From Clostridiales bacterium UBA1770 (GTDB lineage Bacteria; Bacillota; Clostridia; Oscillospirales; CAG-272), in NCBI GenBank assembly GCA_002315325.1, contig DCGU01000080.1:1564-65563 (forward strand): a stretch of 64,000 bases of DNA. Reading direction: 5' to 3'. Every line of letters starts with the position of its first letter. Within the stretch, counting starts at the first letter, position 1. The notes under the pieces are model-generated. The model was not told where the DNA came from. It ran no database searches and saw only the letters and a list, made by a program, of their open reading frames with translations. A program made the translations under genes and the position numbers. This document shows positions 37,535 through 46,592 of this stretch, piece by piece.

Positions 37535-37556
37535 AGCATTTTAACCGATAATTACG

Positions 37557-37598
37557 TAAAACGGGCGGGCGGCGCGATTGCGCTGCCCGCCCGTTTTA
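37557..37598 (+). terminator. Terminator after the mannosidase gene
   Basis: ACGGGCGGGC...GCCCGCCCGT stem with an inner GCGC/GCGC and GATT loop, then TTTT. Confidence 0.88.
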
Positions 37599-37638
37599 TT
37601 GAACGTTGACGATATTGCCGCACCGGTGCAAGATTCTA

Positions 37639-37667
37639 TTGACAATTTGATGCGTTTGTAATACAAT
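37639..37667 (+). promoter_or_regulatory. feoB promoter
   Basis: TTGACA at 37639-37644 and TACAAT at 37662-37667, spacer 17. Confidence 0.85.
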
Positions 37668-37669
37668 AG

Positions 37670-37687
37670 AGTTAGCATATGCTAACT
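37670..37687 (+). promoter_or_regulatory. Perfect 18-bp palindromic operator before feoB (DtxR/IdeR-type candidate)
   Basis: AGTTAGCATATGCTAACT is fully self-complementary and lies just after the -10 box, overlapping the transcription start. The TTAGC...GCTAA half-sites resemble operators of DtxR-family iron or manganese repressors. A second stem, GTTCCAAT (37715-37722) with ATTGGAAC (37733-37740), lies further down the leader. Confidence 0.75.
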
Positions 37688-37759
37688 GCCGGTCGAACGG
37701 GCGGCAGATTATTGGTTCCAATAGCGATTGTGATTGGAACGGAACAGGATGGAAACGGA

Positions 37760-40123
37760 ATGGGTATTATGGCGGGTAAAACGCTTTGCAATTTGCACGA
37801 GGGCGAAACCGCGGTCATAGAGTCTGTCGGCGGCGAAGGCGCCCTGCGGCAGCATTTTTTGGATATGGGATTGATTCCCGGCGCAGTGGTGACGCTGGTC
37901 AAGTTCGCACCGATGGGCGACCCGATGGAATTGCGCATTCACGGCTACGAGCTGACGCTTCGTTTGGCCGATGCCGCCAATATCCCCGTGCGCGAGCCGG
38001 TTGCCGGTGAAACGCAGCCGGAACGGGAAGAACCCAATCCGGCGGATGCCATGACCGTTCACCCCGGTCTCGGTCAGGATGGTAAATATCACGTTAAGAC
38101 CGACGGGCAAAAGCTGCCCAAAGGGACGCCCTTGACGTTTGCCTTGGTCGGCAATCAAAACTGCGGGAAAACGACGCTTTTCAATCAGTTGACCGGTTCA
38201 AACCAGCACGTCGGTAATTTTCCGGGCGTTACGGTTGACCGCAAAGACGGTGCCATCAAGGGGTATCCCGGCACGTCGGTCACCGACCTGCCCGGTATCT
38301 ATTCGCTGTCCCCCTATACGGCCGAAGAAATCGTTTCACGTAACTTTATTTTGGAAGAAAAGCCGACCGGTATCATCAACATTTTGGATGCCACGAATAT
38401 CGAGCGCAATTTGTACCTGACGCTGCAGTTGATGGAATTGGGTGTGCCGATGGTGATTGCGTTGAATATGATGGACGAGGTGCGCGGCAACGGCGGTTCC
38501 ATCGACGTCAACCGTATGGAGGAAATGCTGGGTGTGCCCGTCGTGCCGATTTCCGCCGCCAAAAACGAAGGTGTTTCAGAGTTGATTGAACACGCCGTGC
38601 ACGTGGCGGAGTATCAGGAACGTCCCGGCCGCCCGGACTTTTGCGGCAAGGACGAAAACGGCGGCGCCGTTCACCGTTGTCTGCACGGTGTGATGTACCT
38701 CATCGAGGACCATGCCGAGGCAGCCGAAATCCCGGCACGTTTCGCCGCCGCCAAACTTTTGGAGGGAGATAAGCCGATTTTCGACGCGCTGAAACCCACG
38801 CAAAACGAGGCCGAAACGCTCGAACATATCATCACGCAAATGGAAGAGGAACGGGGGCTGGACCGCGTGGCGGCCGTTGCCGATATGCGTTTCTCGTTTA
38901 TTCGTGACTTGTGCTCTGCCTGTGTCAAACGTGCAAAGGAAAGCAGGGAACATCTCCGCTCCGCCAAAATCGATAAAATCGTGACGGGAAAGTATACGGC
39001 AATTCCTTCCTTCATCGCCGTGATGGCGCTTGTTTTCTGGCTGTCCTTCAACGTGATTGGCGGCACGCTGCAGCGGCTGCTTGACAGCGGTATTACGGCG
39101 CTTGCGGGCGTTACGGATTCATTTTTAGCAAGACTCGGTGTCAACGAAGTTCTGCACTCGCTGTTGATTGACGGTATTTTTGCCGGCGTCGGTTCTGTGC
39201 TCAGCTTTATTCCCATTATTTTGACGTTGTTTTTCTTCCTGTCCATGATGGAGGACAGCGGCTATATGGCCCGCGTTGCCTTCGTCACCGACCGGCTTTT
39301 GCGTAAAATCGGTCTGTCCGGCCGCAGCATCGTGCCGATGCTCATCGGATTCGGCTGTACCGTTCCGGCCGTTATGTCAACCAGAACGCTTTCATCCGCC
39401 CGTGACCGTAAAATGACAATCATGCTGTCGCCGTTCATGAGCTGTACGGCCAAAATACCCATTTACGGGTTTATTGCGCACGCCTTTTTCCCGCGTTACA
39501 GCGGTTTGATTATGGTAGCCCTGTATTTCCTGGGCATTTTGCTCGGTGTCTGCACGGCATTGCTATCCAAGCGCACTTTATTCCGTGGGGAACCCGTGCC
39601 GTTCGTACTGGAATTGCCCAACTATCGTATGCCGGGCGCCAAAAACGTGCTGCATTTGCTGTGGGATAAGGCGAAGGACTTTTTGCAAAGGGCCTTTACC
39701 GTCATTTTCCTGGCTTCCGTCATCATTTGGTTCCTGCAAACGTTTGACTATCACCTGGCGCTTGCCGTCACACCGGACAACAGCATTTTGGCTTCTCTTG
39801 CCGGGTGGCTGGCACCTGTCTTTACACCGCTCGGTTTCGGCAACTGGCAGGTAACGACGGCTCTTTTGACCGGTTTCCTGGCCAAGGAGAGCGTTGTCGG
39901 TACGCTGGAGGTTTTGACGGCCGGTAACGTGGCGGCGCTGCTGTCGCCCGCCGCAGCAATCTCCTTGCTGATTTTCTGCCTGTTGTACACGCCCTGTGTG
40001 GCCGCCGTGACCGCCGTCAAACGCGAGCTCGGGTGGAAATGGGCAACGGCGATGGTCGTATTCCAATGCGTTTTGGCCTGGCTGTGTGCCGGTGCCGCAG
40101 CGTTGATACTGACGTTGTTTTGA
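37760..40123 (+). CDS. feoB: Ferrous iron transporter FeoB with fused FeoA domain
   Basis: A 787-residue fusion. Residues 1-75 form a FeoA SH3-like domain (LCNLHEGETAVI, LDMGLIPGA). The G domain follows: G1 GNQNCGKTT (131-139), GNFPGVTVD, DLPGIYSLS and NMMD. The membrane domain has GFGCTVPAVMSTRTL and a second copy-type gate region. FeoB imports Fe2+ at the expense of GTP. I start at ATG 37760 after AGGATGG; ATG 37769 is possible, and the ATG at 37679 is inside the operator and unlikely. The upstream palindrome implies repression by iron. Confidence 0.95.
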   Translation: MGIMAGKTLCNLHEGETAVIESVGGEGALRQHFLDMGLIPGAVVTLVKFAPMGDPMELRIHGYELTLRLADAANIPVREPVAGETQPEREEPNPADAMTVHPGLGQDGKYHVKTDGQKLPKGTPLTFALVGNQNCGKTTLFNQLTGSNQHVGNFPGVTVDRKDGAIKGYPGTSVTDLPGIYSLSPYTAEEIVSRNFILEEKPTGIINILDATNIERNLYLTLQLMELGVPMVIALNMMDEVRGNGGSIDVNRMEEMLGVPVVPISAAKNEGVSELIEHAVHVAEYQERPGRPDFCGKDENGGAVHRCLHGVMYLIEDHAEAAEIPARFAAAKLLEGDKPIFDALKPTQNEAETLEHIITQMEEERGLDRVAAVADMRFSFIRDLCSACVKRAKESREHLRSAKIDKIVTGKYTAIPSFIAVMALVFWLSFNVIGGTLQRLLDSGITALAGVTDSFLARLGVNEVLHSLLIDGIFAGVGSVLSFIPIILTLFFFLSMMEDSGYMARVAFVTDRLLRKIGLSGRSIVPMLIGFGCTVPAVMSTRTLSSARDRKMTIMLSPFMSCTAKIPIYGFIAHAFFPRYSGLIMVALYFLGILLGVCTALLSKRTLFRGEPVPFVLELPNYRMPGAKNVLHLLWDKAKDFLQRAFTVIFLASVIIWFLQTFDYHLALAVTPDNSILASLAGWLAPVFTPLGFGNWQVTTALLTGFLAKESVVGTLEVLTAGNVAALLSPAAAISLLIFCLLYTPCVAAVTAVKRELGWKWATAMVVFQCVLAWLCAGAAALILTLF

Positions 40124-40131
40124 AGACTGTG

Positions 40132-40170
40132 AAAAAAGGCTGTATTTCCGTGCGGATTACAGCCTTTTTT
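40132..40170 (+). terminator. Terminator after feoB
   Basis: AAAAAAGGCTGTA...TTACAGCCTTTTTT hairpin with a 12-base loop region. Confidence 0.9.
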
Positions 40171-40171
40171 C

Positions 40172-40200
40172 TTGACAAAAAAATAAGAATGTCATATAAT
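40172..40200 (+). promoter_or_regulatory. thrS promoter
   Basis: TTGACA at 40172-40177 and TATAAT at 40195-40200, spacer 17. The 52-base interval to the start codon holds a small AACTCC/GGAGTT hairpin and is too short for a T-box leader. Confidence 0.9.
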
Positions 40201-40252
40201 AAACTGATTATATTTAACTCCTCGGAGTTTTGACTGAAAAGGAGACAAAACA

Positions 40253-42019
40253 ATGAAAGTCATTTACAACGACGGGCACGTTGACGAGTGCGCTCCCGAA
40301 GAGGAACTGCACGTTATTCGTCACACGGCCGCTCACATTATGGCACAGGCCGTCAAGCGCCTGTATCCGCATGCCGATTTTGGTTTCGGCCCCGCCACCG
40401 AAAAGGGCTTTTTCTATGATATTGATTTGGGTGAAACCAAACTGACCGACGACGATTTGGCGAAGATTGAAGCCGAAATGAAGAAAATCGTCAAGGAAAA
40501 TCTGCCGATTAAATCCTTTATTCTGCCCCGCGAAGAAGCCATCAAATTGATGGAAGAACGCGGCGAAAAGTACAAAGTCGAGCATATCGGCGACCTGGCG
40601 GATGACGCTGTCATCAGCTTCTATCAGCAGGGCGAGTATATCGATATGTGCGTCGGCCCTCACCTGTGCTACACCAAGGCACTCAAGGCATTCAAACTGA
40701 CGCAGCAGTCCGGCGCTTATTGGAAGAACGATAAGAATAACAAGATGCTGACCCGTATCAACGGTGTGGCTTTCCGTACGCAGGAGGAACTGGACGAATA
40801 TCTGCGTCTGTTGGAAGAAGCCGAACGCCGCGACCACCGCAAGATCGGCCGTGAAATGGGTCTGTTCGCCCTGCGCGACGAAGCGCCCGGTATGCCTTTC
40901 TTCCTGCCGAAGGGTATGGTATTGCGCAATACGCTCGTTGAATACTGGCGCGAAATGCACCGCAAATGGGACTATCTGGAAATCATGACGCCCCAAATTA
41001 TGCGCAGAACCCTGTGGGAAACTTCCGGTCACTGGGATCACTACAAGGAAAATATGTACACCACGGTGATTGACGATGAAGATTTCGCCATTAAGCCGAT
41101 GAACTGCCCCGGCTCTATCCTGGTTTACGATCTCGAGCCGCACTCTTATAAGGAACTGCCGCTGCGTTACGGCGAACTCGGCAACGTGCATCGTCACGAG
41201 TTGTCCGGCGCATTGCACGGCCTGTTCCGCGTGCGTAATTTCACGCAGGATGACGCGCATATTTTGCTGGCGCCCGAGCAGATCACGAGCGAAGTCGTTC
41301 GTATCGCCAAGCTGCTTGACGAAGTGTACTCCACCTTCGGTCTGCCCTATACCATTGAATTATCCACCATGCCGGAAGACCATATCGGTACCCGTGAAGA
41401 CTGGGAAAAGGCTGAAAATGCACTGGCAGACGCCATTACCGGTATCGGCAAAGAATATATCCTGAATCCCGGCGACGGCGCCTTCTACGGCCCGAAGCTT
41501 GACTTCCACGTGGAGGACAGCCTGGGAAGAACCTGGCAGTGCGGTACGATTCAGCTTGACTACCAGCTGCCCGGCCGTTTCAATTTGGACTACACCGGTG
41601 CCGACGGCAAGAAGTATTGCCCCGTTATGATTCACCGCGTTGTATTCGGTTCCATCGAGCGTTTCATCGGTGTTATTACCGAGCATTTTGCCGGTAAGTT
41701 CCCGGTATGGCTGGCACCCGTGCAGGCAACCGTTATGACGCTGCCCGGCACCGATCCCGCCTATGCGACGGACGTGTTTGAAAAACTGCGTGCCGCCGGC
41801 ATTCGCGCCGAATTAGACGATCGAAACGAAAAAATCGGTTACAAGATTCGTGAGGCACGTCAGGTCAACCGTATTCCGGCCATGGTCATTATCGGTCAGA
41901 ACGAAATCGACAACAACGTTATTTCCGTTCGTGATCGTGACACCGACCAAACCGAGACCCTGTCGCTTGACGAATTCATCGCCAAGATGAAAAAAATGAT
42001 TGCGGACCACGTCCGTTAA
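40253..42019 (+). CDS. thrS: Threonyl-tRNA synthetase lacking the TGS domain
   Basis: A 588-residue class II synthetase. The editing domain begins almost at the N-terminus (RHTAAHIMAQA, H24 and H28), so the usual ~60-residue TGS domain is missing; canonical enzymes are about 640 residues. Motif 2 region VHRHELSGALHGLFRVR, zinc-site MNCPGS and motif 3 IHRVVFGSIERF are present, followed by the anticodon-binding domain. The start ATG 40253 has AAGGAG at good spacing, and no upstream in-frame extension exists, so the shortness is real. It charges tRNA-Thr and clears Ser-tRNA-Thr. Confidence 0.97.
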   Translation: MKVIYNDGHVDECAPEEELHVIRHTAAHIMAQAVKRLYPHADFGFGPATEKGFFYDIDLGETKLTDDDLAKIEAEMKKIVKENLPIKSFILPREEAIKLMEERGEKYKVEHIGDLADDAVISFYQQGEYIDMCVGPHLCYTKALKAFKLTQQSGAYWKNDKNNKMLTRINGVAFRTQEELDEYLRLLEEAERRDHRKIGREMGLFALRDEAPGMPFFLPKGMVLRNTLVEYWREMHRKWDYLEIMTPQIMRRTLWETSGHWDHYKENMYTTVIDDEDFAIKPMNCPGSILVYDLEPHSYKELPLRYGELGNVHRHELSGALHGLFRVRNFTQDDAHILLAPEQITSEVVRIAKLLDEVYSTFGLPYTIELSTMPEDHIGTREDWEKAENALADAITGIGKEYILNPGDGAFYGPKLDFHVEDSLGRTWQCGTIQLDYQLPGRFNLDYTGADGKKYCPVMIHRVVFGSIERFIGVITEHFAGKFPVWLAPVQATVMTLPGTDPAYATDVFEKLRAAGIRAELDDRNEKIGYKIREARQVNRIPAMVIIGQNEIDNNVISVRDRDTDQTETLSLDEFIAKMKKMIADHVR

Positions 42020-42025
42020 TTTTGC

Positions 42026-42053
42026 GAAAGGGTCGCCCACAGGCGGCCCTTTC
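42026..42053 (+). terminator. Strong hairpin between thrS and the kinase gene
   Basis: GAAAGGGTCGCC (42026-42037) pairs with GGCGGCCCTTTC (42042-42053), with one G-T wobble and a CACA loop. A T-run is absent, so it may be a partial terminator or a processing site. Confidence 0.5.
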
Positions 42054-42076
42054 CTGCTTTGAGAGAAGATGACTGT

Positions 42077-42910
42077 ATGAATTATCCTAAAGTATTAACC
42101 ATTCAGGACGTTTCCTGCGTCGGTCAGTGCTCCCTGACCGTGGCACTCCCGATTATCTCCGCCTGCGGCGTCGAGACCTGCATTCTCCCGTCGGCAGTGC
42201 TATCCACCCATACCTGCGGTTTTACCGGATTTACCTGCCGCGACCTGACGGACGACGTGCCTGCCATCGCAGCCCATTGGAAAAAAGAAGGTATTACGTT
42301 TGACGCCGTCTACACCGGTTATCTCGGCAGTACCAAACAAATCGATTACGTCAGAGATATTATGCGTGACGCTGCCGGCAGTTTGAAAATCGTCGACCCC
42401 GCTATGGCGGACGGCGGCAAGCTCTACCCGGCGTTTGACGGTGCCTACGTGGCCGCCATGCGGGCGTTATACCGTGACGCGGACGTGGTACTGCCCAATA
42501 TTACCGAGGCGGCATTGCTGTGCGGTATGGATTACCGCGAAACGTACGACCGCGCGTATATTGACGAACTGCTGCGCCGCCTGACAGACGGATGGAACGG
42601 TACCGTTGTGCTGACAGGCGTTTCGTACGCTGCCGGCAAAACGGGTGTCGTGACGTACCAAAACGGCTCGTATCATTATTATGAACATGAAAAATTACCC
42701 ACGTCGTACCATGGAACGGGCGACGTCTACGCTTCTGCATTTACGGGTATATTGATGCGGGATGAAAAGAGGGACGTGTCCCGCGCCGCCGCATTGGCTG
42801 CGCAATTTGTCTTGGCTTGCATCAAGGCAACGGTCGGCGACGACAATCACAAATACGGTGTCAAATTTGAAACGGCGCTGCCGCAGCTTTGGCAGCTGAT
42901 GCAGCAATAA
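42077..42910 (+). CDS. Pyridoxal kinase-like protein (PfkB superfamily)
   Basis: A 277-residue ribokinase-superfamily kinase resembling PdxY/PdxK, which phosphorylate pyridoxal. N-terminal QDVSCVGQCSLTVALPI and the C-terminal catalytic loop HGTGDVYASAF, with the catalytic Asp, are clear; PNITEAALLCG is the typical substrate-lid helix start. I choose ATG 42077 over a TTG 18 bases upstream, as the N-terminus then fits relatives. Vitamin B6 salvage is the likely role. It is 57 bases downstream of thrS. Confidence 0.87.
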   Translation: MNYPKVLTIQDVSCVGQCSLTVALPIISACGVETCILPSAVLSTHTCGFTGFTCRDLTDDVPAIAAHWKKEGITFDAVYTGYLGSTKQIDYVRDIMRDAAGSLKIVDPAMADGGKLYPAFDGAYVAAMRALYRDADVVLPNITEAALLCGMDYRETYDRAYIDELLRRLTDGWNGTVVLTGVSYAAGKTGVVTYQNGSYHYYEHEKLPTSYHGTGDVYASAFTGILMRDEKRDVSRAAALAAQFVLACIKATVGDDNHKYGVKFETALPQLWQLMQQ

Positions 42911-42959
42911 TGGAAGATTGCGCAGATGAACCGCACAAAAAATGAATAAGGAGGACAAA

Positions 42960-44111
42960 ATGAAATCGTCATACACCTGTGCCATAATCGCCACGGAACT
43001 GTTTTCGGCATTGATTTGTTTACTCCTTTTGTTCGGCAATATTTTTGAGACGCGGCGAAGAACGATGCGGAGTATGATCTATTCCGTGATGGTGTCCACC
43101 AATACGGCGGCGCTTCTTGCCGATGCCGTTTCCTGGTGGTTTGAAGGAAACCCGGCGCATCCCGGTATCTTGTTTTGGAGTACGACGGCTTCGATTGTGC
43201 TTTCCATCCTGTTGATCGGTCAATTCAATTTATATATTTGGTATTTTGTATCCGAGCACAAACGCATTTCCGACGACATGCTGCGCGTTGCCATGATTTT
43301 TTCCTCCGTTTGTGCGGGCCTGACGTTCATCGGCTGCGTCGGCGGATGGATGTTTTCCTATGACAACGGCATTTACCAAACGGGCGTCCTGTTCGGCGTG
43401 TATTTGCTTATCAACGTTTTGTGCGTCGTGGTGGACGTGTTGTTTGTCCTTTGCTACCGCCGGGAACTTACGCTGCACGACCGTTTGGCCGTGTATTGCT
43501 ACGCGGCCCTGCCGACAATCAGTACTGTTATCAGCGTTTTTGTTTCCGAATGGGCTTTTTCCTATGCCGCCTGCACGTTGTCGCTGGTTATTCTTTATAT
43601 TATGATTCAGTCGGAGCAGGGGCGTCAGCTTGAAAAAGAGCAGCAGCTCAGCCGCTTTTTTGCCATGCACGACGAACTGACGGGACTGAACAGCCGACAC
43701 GCCTATACGGAAAGACTCGAAGAACTGGTACAAAAGGATGGGAACGTCGGTATTGTGTTTGGTGACGTGAATGCCTTGAAATATACCAACGACCACTTCG
43801 GGCATACGGCCGGGGACAATCGCCTGAAGACGTTCGCGTCTATGTTGACCGCGGTTTTCCCGGCGGAAGACGTGTTTAAAATCAGCGGTGACGAATTTGT
43901 TGTGATGACCGTTGTCGATAAAAAAGAAGGATTCGATAAACAAACGGCAAAATTGCAGGAGGCACTCGGCACCGATGATAATCCGATTGCCAGTATGGGA
44001 TTTGCCCACGGCACCTGCAGAAACGTCAACGAACTGGTCCAAAATGCCGAAATGAAAATGTACGTGCATAAGGATATATACCATAAAAATCATCCGGAAA
44101 CCGTACGTTGA
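42960..44111 (+). CDS. Membrane diguanylate cyclase (GGDEF domain)
   Basis: A 383-residue protein with about six or seven membrane segments in the first 215 residues, then a GGDEF domain beginning at DELTGLNSRHAY. The active-site motif reads SGDEF (309-313), a variant found in active cyclases, and the metal-binding segment FGDVNALKYTNDHFGH is intact. No RxxD inhibitory site is evident before the motif. It would make cyclic di-GMP in response to a signal sensed by the membrane part. ATG 42960 follows AAGGAGG. The next gene encodes an HD-GYP protein. Confidence 0.9.
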   Translation: MKSSYTCAIIATELFSALICLLLLFGNIFETRRRTMRSMIYSVMVSTNTAALLADAVSWWFEGNPAHPGILFWSTTASIVLSILLIGQFNLYIWYFVSEHKRISDDMLRVAMIFSSVCAGLTFIGCVGGWMFSYDNGIYQTGVLFGVYLLINVLCVVVDVLFVLCYRRELTLHDRLAVYCYAALPTISTVISVFVSEWAFSYAACTLSLVILYIMIQSEQGRQLEKEQQLSRFFAMHDELTGLNSRHAYTERLEELVQKDGNVGIVFGDVNALKYTNDHFGHTAGDNRLKTFASMLTAVFPAEDVFKISGDEFVVMTVVDKKEGFDKQTAKLQEALGTDDNPIASMGFAHGTCRNVNELVQNAEMKMYVHKDIYHKNHPETVR

Positions 44112-44166
44112 CACGGTTGCACTGCTTCCCCCCCGGGAAATCTTACAGAAAAGGCCGGTATTCTAT

Positions 44167-45414
44167 ATGCCCAAAAAACTTGACAGTACAGATTCCTATT
44201 ACGTATTTGTGGTGCGGCAGGTGCTGCGCCTGGCACCGATTACCGGCTTGCTGGCCGGCGTCACGTTTACCGTGACAACGCTGGCAGGCTTATATCCGGA
44301 CGTCAGTCTGCCGATGCTTTTGTTGTTTGACGCGGTTTGCCTGGCTTATTTCGGCGTGGCGCACGTTTTGAAACGGATGGCTATCGTCGACAGCGGTAAG
44401 GTGAACGAACGGCGTCTGAAAACGATGGAATATATACTTGCCGCCGTTATTTTGGTCCAATGGAATCTGGTGACGTATATTTTCCCGTCACGTGAATTTT
44501 GGGGATATGCCCCTATGTTTGTTCTGCTGACGGCATTTTTGTTCCATGCGCGTGCGGTGCTGATGGAAATTTTGGGTATTTCGGTGTCCATAGCCGTATC
44601 CTGGATGGTTATGGGGGATAAACTGCTGCCTGTGAAAGACGCGGATTTTGTGAACAACCTGAGTATGCGCGTCGTGGCGTTGACCGTTGCGTTTTCCGTC
44701 ATTTTTCTCTTGGTCAAGTTTGCCGGTCGGTTTACCGCGTTGGCCAAAGAAAACAATGCGTTCCTGGAAAAACAAAATAAGGAACTCGAAACGTTCGGCC
44801 GCGACATCATTGAATTTACGGCCGATTTGATTGAAGAGCGCGATGCCGTCAGCGGCTCGCACGTCAAACGTCTCAAGGCGTATACCGAAATTTTGGCGCG
44901 CAAGGTTGCCGAGCGCTGTCCCGGTTATGGTATCGACGGGGAACAGATAGAAAAAATCACGCAGGCCTGCATCCTGCACGATATCGGCAAAATCGCCATT
45001 CCCGATAACATATTGCAAAAGCCCGGGAAACTGACGCCGGAAGAGTTTGAAATTATCAAATCGCACACGACGCTGGGTGCGCAAATGATTGATAAACTTC
45101 CCGACACCATCGGCCCGGAATATAAAAAGTATTGCCGCGAGATTTGTTTGTATCATCATGAAAAGTACGACGGGCGCGGGTATCCGATGGGCCTGAAGGG
45201 CGATGAGATTCCGATCGGCGTGCAAATCGTCTCCATCGTGGATTGCTTTGACGCCCTGACAAGTGACCGTCCGTATAAAAAGGCCTATTCCTGTGAGACA
45301 GCGCTGCGTATGATTGTTACGGATCAGTGCGGTGCTTTTTCGGATGATTTGAAAGCCTGCCTGACTGCCTGCCGCGAGCCGTTCGCAACGTTGGCGGAAA
45401 GCAAAGACGAATGA
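44167..45414 (+). CDS. Membrane HD-GYP domain phosphodiesterase
   Basis: A 415-residue protein with about six membrane segments up to residue 187, a short coiled stretch, and an HD-GYP domain. Catalytic features: H232 (SGSHVKRL), H271-D272 (LHDIGKIAIP), H300, H330-H331-E332 and DGRGYP (335-340), where family members have DGxGYP. HD-GYP enzymes hydrolyse cyclic di-GMP to pGpG or GMP. The adjoining cyclase gene, 55 bases upstream, suggests a matched synthesis and degradation pair. Confidence 0.92.
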   Translation: MPKKLDSTDSYYVFVVRQVLRLAPITGLLAGVTFTVTTLAGLYPDVSLPMLLLFDAVCLAYFGVAHVLKRMAIVDSGKVNERRLKTMEYILAAVILVQWNLVTYIFPSREFWGYAPMFVLLTAFLFHARAVLMEILGISVSIAVSWMVMGDKLLPVKDADFVNNLSMRVVALTVAFSVIFLLVKFAGRFTALAKENNAFLEKQNKELETFGRDIIEFTADLIEERDAVSGSHVKRLKAYTEILARKVAERCPGYGIDGEQIEKITQACILHDIGKIAIPDNILQKPGKLTPEEFEIIKSHTTLGAQMIDKLPDTIGPEYKKYCREICLYHHEKYDGRGYPMGLKGDEIPIGVQIVSIVDCFDALTSDRPYKKAYSCETALRMIVTDQCGAFSDDLKACLTACREPFATLAESKDE

Positions 45415-45509
45415 GCAAAGGCATATGCCGGGCGCGGAAAAGAAAAACGACGGCACGCAGCAAACTGCAGCCGTTCCGTATACTTTTCTCGGTACTTGTA
45501 ACAACGATA

Positions 45510-45620
45510 ATTCAAATATAATAGTCAATTGTAAAATCTGAAGTTTATCGATAAATTCGTTTTTTCGGCAACTTTGCCGTCGAAGAAAACGCAGTTTTAC
45601 AATTGATTATTCAAATATAA
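45510..45620. mobile_element. MITE-like element with terminal inverted repeats and 12-bp direct flanks
   Basis: An 87-bp core (45522-45608) has inverted ends TCAATTGTAAAA (45525-45536) and TTTTACAATTGA (45595-45606). It is bracketed by perfect direct repeats ATTCAAATATAA at 45510-45521 and 45609-45620, like a target-site duplication. Inside are TTTATCGATAAA and a CGGCAACTTTGCCG hairpin. It encodes nothing and ends just before the ribosome-binding site of the next gene, so it forms most of that gene's upstream region. A regulatory hairpin is the alternative reading. Confidence 0.55.
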
Positions 45621-45634
45621 GGAAAAGATAATCA

Positions 45635-46531
45635 ATGAGAAACGTATTTTTTGATGCGGTACGTGCCGAAACAGACCCGATGTTCGACGCGGCCGTCGTG
45701 ACTGCGTCGGGTGTTGAAGCCATCAAATTGCCCAACGGCAACGACCATAATAACTGCCACTCCGCAACGAAATTTTTCGTGGCTGCCATGATCGGTATGC
45801 TTGCTGACGAGGGGAAACTGTCGCTTGGCGATAAGGTGACGTCCTTTTTTGCAAAAGACGAACTCCCCGGGAATATGGACGCACGTTGGGACTATGTCAC
45901 GGTTGCCCAAACGATGCAGCACAAAACGGGACTGGAAATCATCCCGTTCAGTGTGGACGATGACAACAGTTACGGCATGATTCGCGCTGCGTACGGCGGG
46001 GATTTTTTGCGGGCGTTGTTTTCATTGCCGCTGCAGCATGAACCGGGCAGCACCTACCGCTATTCCGATATGGCGTATTATTTGCTGTGCCGCGTCATCG
46101 AACGCGCCGGCGGTTTGAATGCCGAGACGTATCTGCGCCGCAAGATTGCCAACCCGATCGGCTGGGGACAATGGGGCATGAGCAAAACGCCGGACGGGAC
46201 ACCCGTCGGCGGCGACGGCCTCTATGCAACGGCCGCCGATATGGCGAAATTTGCCTACGTGTGCGCATTGGGAGGTACGTATGAAGGCCGCACGTATCTG
46301 TCGGCTCAATATCTTGCCGCCATGCGGGAAAACGATTTTGCCACCACGCGCTTCCGCGACACGGACGTCTGGCTCAAAACAGGCGCCAACGGGCAGGGCA
46401 TTGCCTATTCCGTACTTCGTCCCGCCGGCGTTGCCTGGCACGGATACAGCGAGAACGGCGGATGTAAGCGGAACGACCGTATGTTCGAGGCGTTCGTTCG
46501 TTTTCTGGACGACCGTTTCGGCAAATTATAA
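45635..46531 (+). CDS. Serine hydrolase of the beta-lactamase/class C (PBP4*-like) family
   Basis: A 298-residue protein with the SxxK motif S43-A-T-K46 (HSATKFFVA), a Tyr-Ser motif in YRYSDMAYY, and the helix MLADEGKLSLGDKV typical of class C-like esterases. No signal peptide is found, so it is probably a cytoplasmic esterase or amide hydrolase rather than a secreted beta-lactamase. The third motif (KTG-like) may be WHGYSENG. ATG 45635 follows AAGGAAAAG, which directly adjoins the MITE-like element. The gene is monocistronic with its own terminator. Confidence 0.82.
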   Translation: MRNVFFDAVRAETDPMFDAAVVTASGVEAIKLPNGNDHNNCHSATKFFVAAMIGMLADEGKLSLGDKVTSFFAKDELPGNMDARWDYVTVAQTMQHKTGLEIIPFSVDDDNSYGMIRAAYGGDFLRALFSLPLQHEPGSTYRYSDMAYYLLCRVIERAGGLNAETYLRRKIANPIGWGQWGMSKTPDGTPVGGDGLYATAADMAKFAYVCALGGTYEGRTYLSAQYLAAMRENDFATTRFRDTDVWLKTGANGQGIAYSVLRPAGVAWHGYSENGGCKRNDRMFEAFVRFLDDRFGKL

Positions 46532-46539
46532 CAATTGGC

Positions 46540-46568
46540 AAAAGCCGGTTTTGATACCGGCTTTTTTT
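46540..46568 (+). terminator. Terminator after the serine hydrolase gene
   Basis: AAAGCCGGT/ACCGGCTTT hairpin followed by seven T residues. Confidence 0.9.
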
Positions 46569-46592
46569 AGTGGAAAATAGACAAAAACTTTA

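Noticed and set aside
37679..37681. ATG within the palindrome as the feoB start
   Set aside because: It overlaps the operator and lacks a ribosome-binding site; family similarity begins at 37760-37769.
40201..40252. T-box leader for thrS
   Set aside because: Only 52 bases lie between the -10 box and the start codon, and no T-box sequence is present.
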